From: Bryobacteraceae bacterium
Lineage (GTDB): Bacteria; Acidobacteriota; Terriglobia; Bryobacterales; Bryobacteraceae
Length of the DNA stretch: 64,000 nt
Assembly: GCA_947458745.1 (NCBI GenBank)
Contig: CANGYQ010000001.1
Coordinates: 1-64,000 of the forward strand
Direction: 5' to 3'
Shown here: positions 18,565-27,454 of the stretch, piece after piece
How positions within the stretch are numbered: position 1 is the stretch's first letter
Layout of the letters: each line of letters starts with the position of its first letter
Notes under the pieces: model-generated
Seen by the model: the letters and a program-made list of their open reading frames with translations, nothing else
Told to the model about the DNA's origin: nothing
Databases searched by the model: none
Position numbers and translations under genes: made by a program

Positions 18565-20277
18565 CTACTTGAGGACAATGCCGCGTTCCTGCAGCAGCGT
18601 ACCGGTGCGTTGCAACAGGTTGAGCAGGTTGCGCCGGTACTGGACGGAGTTGGTGACCAGGTCCGACTGCGCCTGCGTCAACTGGCTTTGCTGGTTCAAC
18701 AGGAAGAAGAGGGTGCTGACACCCAGGTCGTATTTCTTCTGCTCCGCTTCCACTGACTTCTGCGCCAGGTCGGCGGCGATCTTGGCTAGGTCCACGGAGG
18801 CGCGCGAGTTCTCCACCTGCGAAATGGCATTCAATACCTCCAGGCGCGCGTTCTGTTCAAACTGCCGCACCTGCAGCGCGTCGATCTTTTTGGTCACCGT
18901 CGCATCGGCATAGTCAGCGGCGGCGCGGCGATCCTTGATCGGCAGGCGCAGCGTGAGGCCCATGCCGTAAACAGGGAAGCCGAAGCCCCACATCTGAGAC
19001 CAGGCGTCGCCAAAACCGCCCGGGATCAAGGTGGTCGACGTCAGCGGCAGACCATCGGGGCCCACCACCCGGGTGGTCCGGACCTGGTTGCCACCGCGGC
19101 CTTGCGCGGTATAGATGCCGTTCAGGGTCAAATCGGGCTTCAGATTGTTGGCAGCCGCTTTCAGCGCGTAGTCGTCCACCACCAGATCCTGCCGCTGGGT
19201 CTTGATGTCGGGACGGCTGCGGAGAGCATTGGCCACCAGCGCTTCACGGTCAAACGGCTTGTTGTCGCTGGGCGGCAAGACAGGTTCCGAGAGCACGATG
19301 GCCAGTTTGCGGACCTCGGGGTCGAGATCAATACCGGCCTGGCGGCGCAAGGCATCCTCGGTCTGCTGGAGGCGGTACCGGGCTTGGGTGACCACCACTT
19401 CCGCGCGGGCATACTGCGCTTGCGGCTGATAGATTTCCAGCGACGAAATAGCACCCAGTTCCAGCTCGCGCTGGGCGCGTTTCAAACTGGCATCCGCCAG
19501 AGCCAGCGCCTGTTCCTGCACACGGAGATTCTCGCGAGCACCAATTACATCCCAGTAAGCATTTTCGGCCAGCGCCAGCAAGCGCTGGATTTGATCTTCC
19601 AGCGACAACTCGCCGACGGCCAGGCGCGAACGAGCCAGCAGGACGGGCAACTTGTTCACGTAGGTGCCCCGGTTGCGCAGTAACGGCTGCGTAAAGCGCA
19701 GGTCCAGGTTGGAGTTGAGCGCCGGGTTGAAGTTCTGGAAAGAGTTATTGTTGGAGAGCTTGTTGAACCGGTATCCAAAGTTCAACTGCGTACCGCTGGC
19801 CAGAGTCTGCTGGTAAGTCAGGTTGGCCGGTTGCGTTAACTGGCTCAAGGTCGCCGCACCAGCCAGAGCATCGGTGGTGGGTGTGATCTGGCGTTGCGGC
19901 GAGACGTTGGCCGTGACGGTGGGGTCAAAGACACCGAAGGCGCGTGTGATGGCGTTGCGCTGCGGTTCGATCAAGGCCTTCTGGATCTGGATGTCGGTGC
20001 TGTTGGCCATCACCAGTTCCAGATACGAACGTAGCGACAGTTCCAGCTTGTCGCCCACCACGTAGTCGGCCAGCTTAGTGGGCCCGGCCAGTTCTACGTT
20101 GGGCATCTTCGGATTGAAGACGTAGTTGAAGTACTGCTTCGTCCCAAAGCGCGGATACTGCGGGCCAATCTTTTCCGCCTCCACTGCCGCGGGCATGGGC
20201 TGATTAATCTGGGGCGCGTTATCGGCCGCAAGGAGTGTGAGGCCGAAGGCCCAGGATACGAGTGCTGAAAGTCTCAT
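18565..20277 (-). CDS. TolC-family outer-membrane efflux channel
   Basis: A 570-residue protein with a signal peptide (SALVSWAFGLTLLAADNA) and two outer-membrane-efflux repeats rich in long alpha helices (ENLRVQEQALALADASLKRAQRE-type coiled coil around 245-290; about 400-560 for the second). A divergent N-terminal extension of about 80 residues precedes the first repeat. It is the last gene of the triple-adaptor operon and starts 2 nt after the permease stop, so it is translationally coupled. It should provide the outer-membrane duct for the adaptors upstream. Confidence 0.9.
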   Translation of the reverse strand: MRLSALVSWAFGLTLLAADNAPQINQPMPAAVEAEKIGPQYPRFGTKQYFNYVFNPKMPNVELAGPTKLADYVVGDKLELSLRSYLELVMANSTDIQIQKALIEPQRNAITRAFGVFDPTVTANVSPQRQITPTTDALAGAATLSQLTQPANLTYQQTLASGTQLNFGYRFNKLSNNNSFQNFNPALNSNLDLRFTQPLLRNRGTYVNKLPVLLARSRLAVGELSLEDQIQRLLALAENAYWDVIGARENLRVQEQALALADASLKRAQRELELGAISSLEIYQPQAQYARAEVVVTQARYRLQQTEDALRRQAGIDLDPEVRKLAIVLSEPVLPPSDNKPFDREALVANALRSRPDIKTQRQDLVVDDYALKAAANNLKPDLTLNGIYTAQGRGGNQVRTTRVVGPDGLPLTSTTLIPGGFGDAWSQMWGFGFPVYGMGLTLRLPIKDRRAAADYADATVTKKIDALQVRQFEQNARLEVLNAISQVENSRASVDLAKIAADLAQKSVEAEQKKYDLGVSTLFFLLNQQSQLTQAQSDLVTNSVQYRRNLLNLLQRTGTLLQERGIVLK

Positions 20278-20279
20278 TG

Positions 20280-21539
20280 TTATTCGTAACGAATCGCCTC
20301 GATCGGATCGAGCTTCGCCGCCTGCACGGCCGGATAGATGCCAAACACAACGCCAATGCCGACCGAGACGCCAAACGCGACCACGATGGAGGAGGTGGTG
20401 ACCACCGTGGACCAGCCCGCTGCCGAAGCAATCAGCTTCGAGAGCGAGAACCCGAAGACAATGCCAATCAGGCCGCCCAGAATGGAGATCAAAACCGCCT
20501 CAGTCAGAAACTGCCGGATAATGTCGGCCTGCCGGGCGCCAATCGCGCGGCGGATGCCGATTTCACGCGTGCGCTCCAGCACCGTGGCCAGCATGATATT
20601 CATGATACCGATGCCGCCCACCAGCAGAGAAATGCCCGCGATGCAAAGCATGACGACATTGAAGATGAACTGCGTGCGCTTCTTCTGCTCCAGCAGTCCG
20701 GCTGGCACGGTGACGTTAAAGTCGCCCGCGTCTTTGTGAGTCGAAGCCAGAATGGCCGTGATCACCGACGCCGTTTCCACCGAATCCGCGCCCGGCTTCA
20801 CCTTCAAGTAGATGCCATCGATCTCATCTTTCAGGAAGCTGTTGTTGTCTTCAAACCGGCGCATCACCGTGTTCAGCGGCGCGATCACCATGTTGTTGCG
20901 GTTGGTCACTTCGACACCTTCGACATCAGCGTCACCGGCTGCCTGTTGTGACAGCACTCCGATCACTTGCAGCCACGTATCATTGATTTTGACGTAGCGG
21001 CCCACGGCGCCGCCTTCGTAGCCCAGCAGGTTCACCTTGGCGGATTCACCCAGCACGCAAACCGGGGAAGAGCTCTGGTTGTCTTCGTCGTTGAACCAGC
21101 GGCCTTCGGTTACCTTCAGCGAGTTGATCTCCAGATAATCCGGCTCCACGCCAATCAGCAGGGGAGGCTCAGACGCGGTCTTGGGCAACACCCGCAGCGG
21201 CTTAAAGCGCTTGCGGGGTGTCGCGGCCTCGATCGCCTGGACGTTCTCGGTAATAGCGCGGTAGTCGCGGAACGTCATGCCGGGCGAGATCAGCCGCCGG
21301 GCCTGCAGTTCGTTGCGGTCCACCGCTTCTTTGGCTTCGATGATGATGTTGTTGACCCCGAGCAGGTCAATGTAGCTCATCATCTCCTTCTGCGCGCCGG
21401 CGGTGATGGACAACATCGCCACCACCGCGCCCACGCCAAAGATCATGCCCAGCATGGTCAACAAGCTGCGCAGCTTGTGGACCAGGAGGCTCGAAAGCCC
21501 CATGTAAATTTCAGGAAGTAAGCCCGAGAGGTTTGCCAT
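20280..21539 (-). CDS. MacB-type ABC permease without ATPase domain
   Basis: A 419-residue permease. One helix is at about 20-45 (RSLLTMLGMIFGVGAVVAM), a large periplasmic MacB-core domain at about 50-290, and three C-terminal helices with the tail IYPAVQAAKLDPIEAIRYE typical of MacB/FtsX permeases. The nucleotide-binding domain found fused in E. coli MacB is absent, and no ATPase gene lies in the operon. It is 15 nt downstream of the third adaptor gene and 2 nt upstream of the TolC gene. Confidence 0.92.
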   Translation of the reverse strand: MANLSGLLPEIYMGLSSLLVHKLRSLLTMLGMIFGVGAVVAMLSITAGAQKEMMSYIDLLGVNNIIIEAKEAVDRNELQARRLISPGMTFRDYRAITENVQAIEAATPRKRFKPLRVLPKTASEPPLLIGVEPDYLEINSLKVTEGRWFNDEDNQSSSPVCVLGESAKVNLLGYEGGAVGRYVKINDTWLQVIGVLSQQAAGDADVEGVEVTNRNNMVIAPLNTVMRRFEDNNSFLKDEIDGIYLKVKPGADSVETASVITAILASTHKDAGDFNVTVPAGLLEQKKRTQFIFNVVMLCIAGISLLVGGIGIMNIMLATVLERTREIGIRRAIGARQADIIRQFLTEAVLISILGGLIGIVFGFSLSKLIASAAGWSTVVTTSSIVVAFGVSVGIGVVFGIYPAVQAAKLDPIEAIRYE

Positions 21540-21554
21540 GTCAGTTTCGACTTC

Positions 21555-23477
21555 TTACGATTTGGGCATCGGCATGCCCGCCGCGCCGCCACCGGCGGGC
21601 TTCTGTTCCGATTTCTTTTTCTTGTCGCCCGGCTTCTCGTTGGGGTCAGCCAAAGCCACCGTCTCGCCCGGCTTAACGCCTTCGGCGATCACCATGGTGG
21701 ATTCACTGCGCTTGGAGGGGCGGATGACGCGTTCGTCAAACTTGTTGCCGTTCTTGACGTACACCACCTGCTTGCCGTCCTTCTCAAACACCGCTTGCAT
21801 GGGCACGTTGACGGCGTTCTCAATCTTCTCGATGATGATCTCGACGTCGGCCAGCAGACCGGGCCGCAGCAATACCTCAACCTGAGAGTCTTCCTCCGGC
21901 GGGGGAGGCAGCTTGGCCATCTCCATCTCCTTGGCGCTAAAGGGACCGTTGCCGCCGGCAAACGGCATCATCATGCCACCCGGCGCGCCGCCCGGACCAC
22001 CCGCGCCACTACGGGCACCGCCGCCCGCGCCACCGCCGCGCTGCGGCATCGTGATGCCCAACTTGGCCACTTCCTCGCGGACCTTGGACATGATGCCCGT
22101 ACGTTCCTCGGGCGTCAACTCCTGCATGCTTTTGCCATTAAGCGCTTTTTGCATGGCGGCCCGAACCTTCTGCTGCTGCTCCGGCGTCATGTTGGCACCG
22201 CCGAACATCCCGCCACCGCCCGCACCACGCTGGCCGCCACCCTCGCCACCGGCTGGGGCACCCATCATCGCGCCGCCGCCCGGCATTCCGCCCGGCATCC
22301 CGCCACCAGGCATTCCACCGCCCTGCATACCACCCATGCCACCCGGCATTCCGCCGCCACCCATCATGGCGGCCATCATGCCACCACCGGTCGACGCCGT
22401 GGGAGGCTTCTTGCGGTTGGCTTCCGCCGTCGCCAGCACCTTGGCAATCTGGTCCGGACGCGCCCCCAGAGCCGTCAGCAACTGCTTCATGTCCACCGAG
22501 AAGATCACGTCAAACTTCTTCTGCACGTCGCCCGAAAACATATTGGAGCTCGCCGTGCCACTCATGGACTTGATGGTGCCGGTGAACTGCTTTTCCGCAA
22601 TCGCGTCCAGCTTGATCGTCACCTGCTGGCCCTCACGAAGATTGGCGCGATCCAGTTCGCCCACCTTGGCCAGCACTTCCATCTCAGAGAGATCCAGCAC
22701 GTCCGCCACCGGCGTGCCCGGCTGCACCTGATCGCCTTCTCGGATATCCGGCAACTGCATACCGAACATCATCACCGACGACCGGTTCTGCTTGATCGCC
22801 ACCAAGCCGGAGATGGGCGAAAGCAGCTTCACCTGCGATAAGCGCGAACGTTCGCGCGCCATTTCCAATGTTGCCTTGTTCTTCTTCTCGCGCAGCACGG
22901 CCAGTTCGGCCTGCGACTGTTCGCGGCGGCTCTTGATGTCGCTTTCCAGCTGCGACAACCGGCGCTTCGATTCATCGAGAGTCAACTGGTTCTTCTTGGC
23001 ATCAATGGCTGAGATCAGCTCGTTCTTCTTGACTTCCAGTTCTGCGCGACGCACCGCGTAGCGGGCCCGGAGCAGTTCTACTTGATCCTGGTTGTCGCGA
23101 ATGGCCAAGTCAGCCTGCGCCTTCTTGATCTGCTCGTCAATCTGATCCAGCTCCAGCTGCTTCTCTTCGAGGCGCGACTGCACTTCGGCGTCGTCAAATT
23201 CGACCACCAAATCCTTCTCGCGAGCAAATGCACCCAGCGCCGCCAGCTTCGTGACCTGCACGGTACCAAACAGGTTCGGAGCCGTTAGCGTCACCGAACG
23301 GACCGCGCGCAATTCACCGCGCGTGAAGCTGCGGACAATCACATCGCCCTGACGCACCTTGGCCGTGGCAATAGACAACTGGCGCTGCGCCGTCATGGCT
23401 TGCAGGGCCGTGTAACCGGCATAGCCCGCAGCTGTTAAGGCTCCCAGCAACACGATGCGGATGATCCACTTTTTCAT
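21555..23477 (-). CDS. HlyD-family adaptor with Gly/Met-rich insert (third of three)
   Basis: A 640-residue adaptor, about 200 residues longer than usual. Membrane anchor at about 5-24. Lipoyl half 1 and a coiled-coil hairpin follow to about 225, then lipoyl half 2 (VKLLSPISGLVAIKQN) and a beta-barrel. The extra length is an insert at about residues 359-524, made of Gly-Met-Pro repeats (GGMPGG-type, at least 12 Met) and a charged helical stretch with LTPEERTGIMSKVREEV and MTPEQQQKVRAAM. The C-terminal membrane-proximal domain resumes at VEVLLRPGLLADVEI. The gene lies between the second adaptor and the permease, with 15- and 51-nt gaps. Confidence 0.9.
   Translation of the reverse strand: MKKWIIRIVLLGALTAAGYAGYTALQAMTAQRQLSIATAKVRQGDVIVRSFTRGELRAVRSVTLTAPNLFGTVQVTKLAALGAFAREKDLVVEFDDAEVQSRLEEKQLELDQIDEQIKKAQADLAIRDNQDQVELLRARYAVRRAELEVKKNELISAIDAKKNQLTLDESKRRLSQLESDIKSRREQSQAELAVLREKKNKATLEMARERSRLSQVKLLSPISGLVAIKQNRSSVMMFGMQLPDIREGDQVQPGTPVADVLDLSEMEVLAKVGELDRANLREGQQVTIKLDAIAEKQFTGTIKSMSGTASSNMFSGDVQKKFDVIFSVDMKQLLTALGARPDQIAKVLATAEANRKKPPTASTGGGMMAAMMGGGGMPGGMGGMQGGGMPGGGMPGGMPGGGAMMGAPAGGEGGGQRGAGGGGMFGGANMTPEQQQKVRAAMQKALNGKSMQELTPEERTGIMSKVREEVAKLGITMPQRGGGAGGGARSGAGGPGGAPGGMMMPFAGGNGPFSAKEMEMAKLPPPPEEDSQVEVLLRPGLLADVEIIIEKIENAVNVPMQAVFEKDGKQVVYVKNGNKFDERVIRPSKRSESTMVIAEGVKPGETVALADPNEKPGDKKKKSEQKPAGGGAAGMPMPKS
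21905..22400 (-). repeat. Low-complexity Gly/Met/Pro-coding insert in the adaptor gene
   Basis: A stretch of repeated GGCATGCC/GGCGGN-like codons encodes Gly-Met-Pro repeats interrupted by about 50 residues of charged helix. Its ends coincide with domain borders of the adaptor, so it looks like an in-frame expansion into the beta-barrel region and not a sequencing artefact. Exact ends are approximate. Confidence 0.8.
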
Positions 23478-23528
23478 GGGTTCGGTAGTTGAAACGCTTT
23501 CCTCAAAATGGAGCTGCCGAGGCTCCCC

Positions 23529-24839
23529 TTAGATCTTCTTGGCCCGCTTCAGGGCTTCGGCCGGGTTCTCAAGGGCGATGATCTCGCCTTCCTTCAACCC
23601 ACCGGTGACCACAATGTCGATGTCGTTCCGCTTGCCGACCTCGATCGGTCGGATGATGAACTCCGAGCCGCGCTGCACCCACACCGAAGGCTTGCCTTTG
23701 TTCATAAAGCTGGCCCGCGCCGGGATCAGCAGCGTATTGGCCTGGCTTTCCAGCAGGATCTCGCCGGTGGCGCTCATGCCGGGGCGCAGGCGCGGATCCA
23801 CCTTGGCCAGCGTCGCCCGGGCCGGGAAGGTCTTTTCCGTCATGCCCATTCCGCGGAAGACGACCGAAGCAATGGGGCTGATCCAATCTAGCTTGGCCTC
23901 AAACTCCTGGTCCGGAATGGCATCCACGCGGATGCGGAGCGGATAGCCTAGTTGCAGCTTGCCCCGCTCCACTTCTTCCAGCTTCAGATCAATGCGCATC
24001 TCGCTCAGATCGGGAATCTCGGCAATCGCCGCGCCGGTCCAGGCCCGGTCCCCTTCCTTGAACGGCGGCGGGGACTGGCCCCAGCTGCCCTGCGTCCGGA
24101 AGTTCGGCAACACGTTCACGATGCCGTCATTGGGGGCCCGCAGCACCATCTTCGACAGATAGCCCTTGGAGCGCTCCATGTCGCGAACAACTTTGTCTTT
24201 CTGCTGCTCCAGGCGCTCCACGTCGGCTTCCTGAGAAGTCTTGTGCGAGGTGATCGTGGTCTTTACTTGGCCCAGTTCACCTTCGCTAATGCCGACATCG
24301 ATGCGGCTCTTGGCACCTTCAATCTCGCTCACCACCTCGGCCTTGGACGCTTCCAGCTTGGCCCGTTCCAGGTTGAACTGGGCGGTCATCAGATTCATGC
24401 CGTCCATCTCATTGGTGATGCGATGGCTGGCCTTCGTCTGCACAATCTGGCTGTCGGCCGTGCGGACGCTGGTGTTCTTTTCGAGGTACGTCTGCTCCTG
24501 CTGGGCGGCGTCGAACTCGACAATAATCTGTCCAGCTTTTACTGGCTTGCCGGACTCAACCAGCATGGTGATGCGTGGGTCAGGCACTTGCGGCGCGGTA
24601 ATGATCTGTGAATGCGTGGAGCGGATCTCGCCCCGGGTCCGCACGGCGATCACAAAGTCGCCCCGGCGCACCTTGGCCACCGGCACTTCCACGGGCGTGT
24701 CCACCAGGTACTTGGTGTAGGCCGCATAGCCGCCACCAGTGCCGGCCAGTAGAATCACCGTCCAGACAATCGCGCGCTTGCGGCGCGAAGCCGCCGTTTG
24801 ACCCAATCTCTGCTTTGGCTTGATGTCTTTGGAGGACAT
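23529..24839 (-). CDS. HlyD-family adaptor without insert (second of three)
   Basis: A 436-residue adaptor of ordinary length. Basic N-terminus, membrane anchor at about 20-45 (RAIVWTVILLAGTGGGYAAY), lipoyl half 1 (VESGKPVKAGQIIVEFD), coiled-coil hairpin at about 110-220, lipoyl half 2 (MVLRAPNDGIVNVLPNF), beta-barrel and a C-terminal domain ending VVTGGLKEGEIIALENP. It shares the plan but little sequence with the two neighbouring adaptors, so it is an old paralogue, not a recent copy. Gaps to neighbours are 34 and 51 nt, consistent with one operon. Confidence 0.9.
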   Translation of the reverse strand: MSSKDIKPKQRLGQTAASRRKRAIVWTVILLAGTGGGYAAYTKYLVDTPVEVPVAKVRRGDFVIAVRTRGEIRSTHSQIITAPQVPDPRITMLVESGKPVKAGQIIVEFDAAQQEQTYLEKNTSVRTADSQIVQTKASHRITNEMDGMNLMTAQFNLERAKLEASKAEVVSEIEGAKSRIDVGISEGELGQVKTTITSHKTSQEADVERLEQQKDKVVRDMERSKGYLSKMVLRAPNDGIVNVLPNFRTQGSWGQSPPPFKEGDRAWTGAAIAEIPDLSEMRIDLKLEEVERGKLQLGYPLRIRVDAIPDQEFEAKLDWISPIASVVFRGMGMTEKTFPARATLAKVDPRLRPGMSATGEILLESQANTLLIPARASFMNKGKPSVWVQRGSEFIIRPIEVGKRNDIDIVVTGGLKEGEIIALENPAEALKRAKKI

Positions 24840-24873
24840 AATGCTAATCGATCCTTATTCCCTCAGCCGAAAC

Positions 24874-26688
24874 CTAACTCTTGGCCGCGGGCTCCGCTGG
24901 CCGCTCCAGCGCCACCACTTCTCCCGCCTTCAAACCAGATCGCACCGCCGCGGTGATGTAGCTGGCCAACCCCAGCTCTACTTCGCGGCGCCGCCAGACC
25001 GGCTGCTCCAGCGTGCCTTCGCGGACAAATACGAAAGGCTTGCTATTGTCGCCTTCGCGGAACACGGCCCCGGCCGGGACGTTCAATGCCGCCGCCTCCG
25101 ACTGCAGTACAACATCGGCACTCACCGAAAGGTCGGGAATCACGCGCGGATCGATCTGATCCAGTTTCAGCCGCACCGGAATTTCCTTGACGTAGCTGGC
25201 CCGGAAGCCACCCGTGCGCGTGACGGCCGCGATGGCCACCACATGGGCCGGCAGTTCCAGCCCGGGGTAAGCATCAAACCGGACCATCGCCTTAGCACCC
25301 ACGCGGAGCCGCTCGGCGTCCACTTGGTTCAGCGAGGCGTTGATGATCATCGAACTGGTGTCCACCACCTGCATAAAGAACTGGCCGGGGTAGAGCTGAT
25401 CGCCCGCCTGGATCTGGGCAAACTCGGAGCCCCGGAAGACGTTCTGCATCACGGTCAGGCCGTCAATCGCCGACTTGGCCAGCATGCGGTCCGCATTCTG
25501 TTCAGCCCGCTTCAATTCCAACTCGGAAGCCTTCAGGTCCAGTTCCTGGTTGCGAATCTGGGCCTTTTCTGAGATGTCGACAAACTTAACTTCGCTCAAC
25601 AGCTGCTTGTACTGGGCCTCGGCTTCGTCCAGCGCCAACTTCAGCCGTTCGGCATCAATGGCTCCGCGAACGGGAGTGGTCTTGATGTCGAGCTTGGCTT
25701 TCTCCAACGCCGCCTTGGCCGTGGCAATGGTCTGGCGGTGTGCTTCGCGGTAGACATCCAGGTCGGCCCGGAGCTTCTTGACGTTCGCCTGCTGCTGAGC
25801 CACCGAGGACTTGTAGTCTTCGAGTCGCTGCAACATGTATTGGCGGTCAAACTCCGCCACCACATCACCTTTTTTCACCCGCGAGCCGGGCTTCACCAAG
25901 TCCTGAAGCACCATCATGAACTCGCTGGAGCCACCACCGCCGCCGCCGCCACCGCCACCACCCTGCAGCTGTGAACTGGTGGAGCCCAGGCCATCCGATC
26001 CCGAGGCCGCAGAACCCGACCCCATTGAGCGGGAGCTGGAAGAGCTGGCACTGGACGCCGGCGCCTTGGTGCTGATCCGCGATGTGGCCGAGCGCAAGGC
26101 CGAACTCGCGCTGGGTGCGCTAAAGCCGCCACCCGATGATGCACTCGCGCCACCGCCAGCTCCACCCGCACCGCCACCCGCACCACCTGAGGCCGCTCCG
26201 CCGGAAGAGGCCACCGCCGACGACGAACCGCCCGAGGAGGCACCCGAATCACTGCCGCCACCACCCCCGCCACGGGCACCGCCACCACCACCGCCGCCGC
26301 GAGCACCACCGCCGCCGGTTCCGCCCGCCATCGACGCCTGCGCTGGACCACCGGCGTCCCGGCCGCGACCGCCACGACTGGCCCGCAGTTGTGGGGTGAC
26401 CAATGAAACAAACTTCTCCGCTGCCGTCACGCCCGTCAACCGGATCGTCTGGTCCACACCACCGGTCGCAACCGTGGCCGTGCGCACCGCAACCTGGGCC
26501 GGAGCAGGTGCATCAGCACTGCGGCTGAGCATGTACCAGGCACCCACCGCCGCCACCGCCACCAGCACCGTACCCAGGATCGCCCAGGGGAAAGGCTTTT
26601 TCGGCAGTTCAGGCGCCGGCGCCAGGACGGGCCGCGGTGACGGCCCGGGGGCCGAAGGGGCCGGTAAACCGGTAGTGGGAGAGTTCAT
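24874..26688 (-). CDS. HlyD-family adaptor with Gly/Ser-rich insert (first of three)
   Basis: A 604-residue adaptor. It has a Pro-rich cytoplasmic N-terminus (1-30), a membrane anchor at about 33-55 and the start of a lipoyl domain (LVTPQLRASRGG). Then comes an insert of about 150 residues (about 106-254) made of Gly runs, RGG-like units and poly-Ser, after which the lipoyl domain resumes with VKPGSRVKKGDVVAEFD. The coiled-coil hairpin (about 275-410), beta-barrel and C-terminal domain follow. The insert therefore sits at the tip of a lipoyl-domain hairpin. It is the first gene of the operon; the upstream gap of 82 nt to the cbiQ stop could hold its own promoter. Confidence 0.9.
   Translation of the reverse strand: MNSPTTGLPAPSAPGPSPRPVLAPAPELPKKPFPWAILGTVLVAVAAVGAWYMLSRSADAPAPAQVAVRTATVATGGVDQTIRLTGVTAAEKFVSLVTPQLRASRGGRGRDAGGPAQASMAGGTGGGGARGGGGGGGARGGGGGGSDSGASSGGSSSAVASSGGAASGGAGGGAGGAGGGASASSGGGFSAPSASSALRSATSRISTKAPASSASSSSSRSMGSGSAASGSDGLGSTSSQLQGGGGGGGGGGGSSEFMMVLQDLVKPGSRVKKGDVVAEFDRQYMLQRLEDYKSSVAQQQANVKKLRADLDVYREAHRQTIATAKAALEKAKLDIKTTPVRGAIDAERLKLALDEAEAQYKQLLSEVKFVDISEKAQIRNQELDLKASELELKRAEQNADRMLAKSAIDGLTVMQNVFRGSEFAQIQAGDQLYPGQFFMQVVDTSSMIINASLNQVDAERLRVGAKAMVRFDAYPGLELPAHVVAIAAVTRTGGFRASYVKEIPVRLKLDQIDPRVIPDLSVSADVVLQSEAAALNVPAGAVFREGDNSKPFVFVREGTLEQPVWRRREVELGLASYITAAVRSGLKAGEVVALERPAEPAAKS
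25925..26370 (-). repeat. Low-complexity Gly/Ser-coding insert in the adaptor gene
   Basis: On the plus strand this appears as long runs of CCN and GCC/CGC triplets. It encodes polyglycine blocks up to 11 residues, RGG-type units and Ser-rich stretches, in frame with the adaptor. Base composition is more GC-biased than the flanks. The ends are approximate. Confidence 0.8.
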
Positions 26689-26770
26689 TGAAATTGCTCC
26701 GGAAATGGGCGCACGCCAAGCGGCGTATCGTTCATTCTACAAGGTCTTGACGACAGCTTCAGCGAAAAGG

Positions 26771-27454
26771 TTAGCGCCTCGTGCGATCAACCCGTTGCCC
26801 CGGCGGCAGGGACCCGGTGAATCCGCGCGACACCATGGCCGCATGCACCCGCTCCGCCCGCTCCCAGCTCTTGATGAACAGCAGCCCTATCTCACTGGCT
26901 AACATAGGGATACGGGCCACGCTGAGTGGCCCCGCGCACCGGCTGGAGCGTGCCCGCATCAGGTTGCCGTACTCATCCAGCAGCAGGTCAAAGTACCGGA
27001 ACATCAGATTGGCCGTCATCACCAGCACTTGCGGCGCATGCAGCTTTTCCAGGGCCCAGAGAATCTGGGGGATGCCGGAGGTGACCACCAGTACACCCAA
27101 AAGCAGAATCGCCGTATAGCCTTTCAGAACCAATGCGATAGCCGCCGCCACCGCCGCCGGTTGGACGGCCAGCCCGTTGGCGGTCTCCTCCACGCCGGTC
27201 AGGAGGCGCAGCGCGGCCATCAGCAAAATGAAGGGACTCACCGCACTGATGCGAGCCAGAAAGCTCGCCGCTGGGGCGCAACTAAGGCGCGCCAGCAGGA
27301 TCGCCCCCGCGAGTGCGCCAAGCAGCAGCCAGGGCTCCGGCGGAGCCGCCCCCAGCCCCAGCGCCGCGGCAAGGATGAACACCAGCCGGGCGCGCGGGTC
27401 CAGCCGGTGCAGCACCGTGTCGGCCGGGTAGTAGGAATCCAGGCGGAGGCTCAT
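26771..27454 (-). CDS. cbiQ: CbiQ/NikQ energy-coupling transmembrane protein (ECF T component)
   Basis: 227 residues from MSLRLDSYYPADTVLHRLDPRARL, the standard CbiQ opening; an upstream in-frame codon is rejected because it lies inside the preceding gene. Five or so hydrophobic segments follow, then the T-component coupling motif region (MRARSSRCAGPLS, then ERAERVHAAMVSRG), where the Ala-Arg-Gly-type motifs contact the ATPase. Its start overlaps the NikL-like stop by 4 nt. It couples the ATPase to the CbiM-type substrate-binding subunit, but no CbiO/NikO gene follows: the next gene, 82 nt on, is an HlyD adaptor. Confidence 0.9.
   Translation of the reverse strand: MSLRLDSYYPADTVLHRLDPRARLVFILAAALGLGAAPPEPWLLLGALAGAILLARLSCAPAASFLARISAVSPFILLMAALRLLTGVEETANGLAVQPAAVAAAIALVLKGYTAILLLGVLVVTSGIPQILWALEKLHAPQVLVMTANLMFRYFDLLLDEYGNLMRARSSRCAGPLSVARIPMLASEIGLLFIKSWERAERVHAAMVSRGFTGSLPPGQRVDRTRR

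Noticed and set aside
25925-26370. CRISPR-like or satellite repeat
   Set aside because: The triplet repetition is in frame with the adaptor and lacks spacer-repeat regularity; it is low-complexity coding sequence.
25916-26902. Proline-rich long frame on the plus strand
   Set aside because: It is the antisense reading of the Gly/Ser-rich adaptor insert; long Pro runs arise from the complement of GGN codons.
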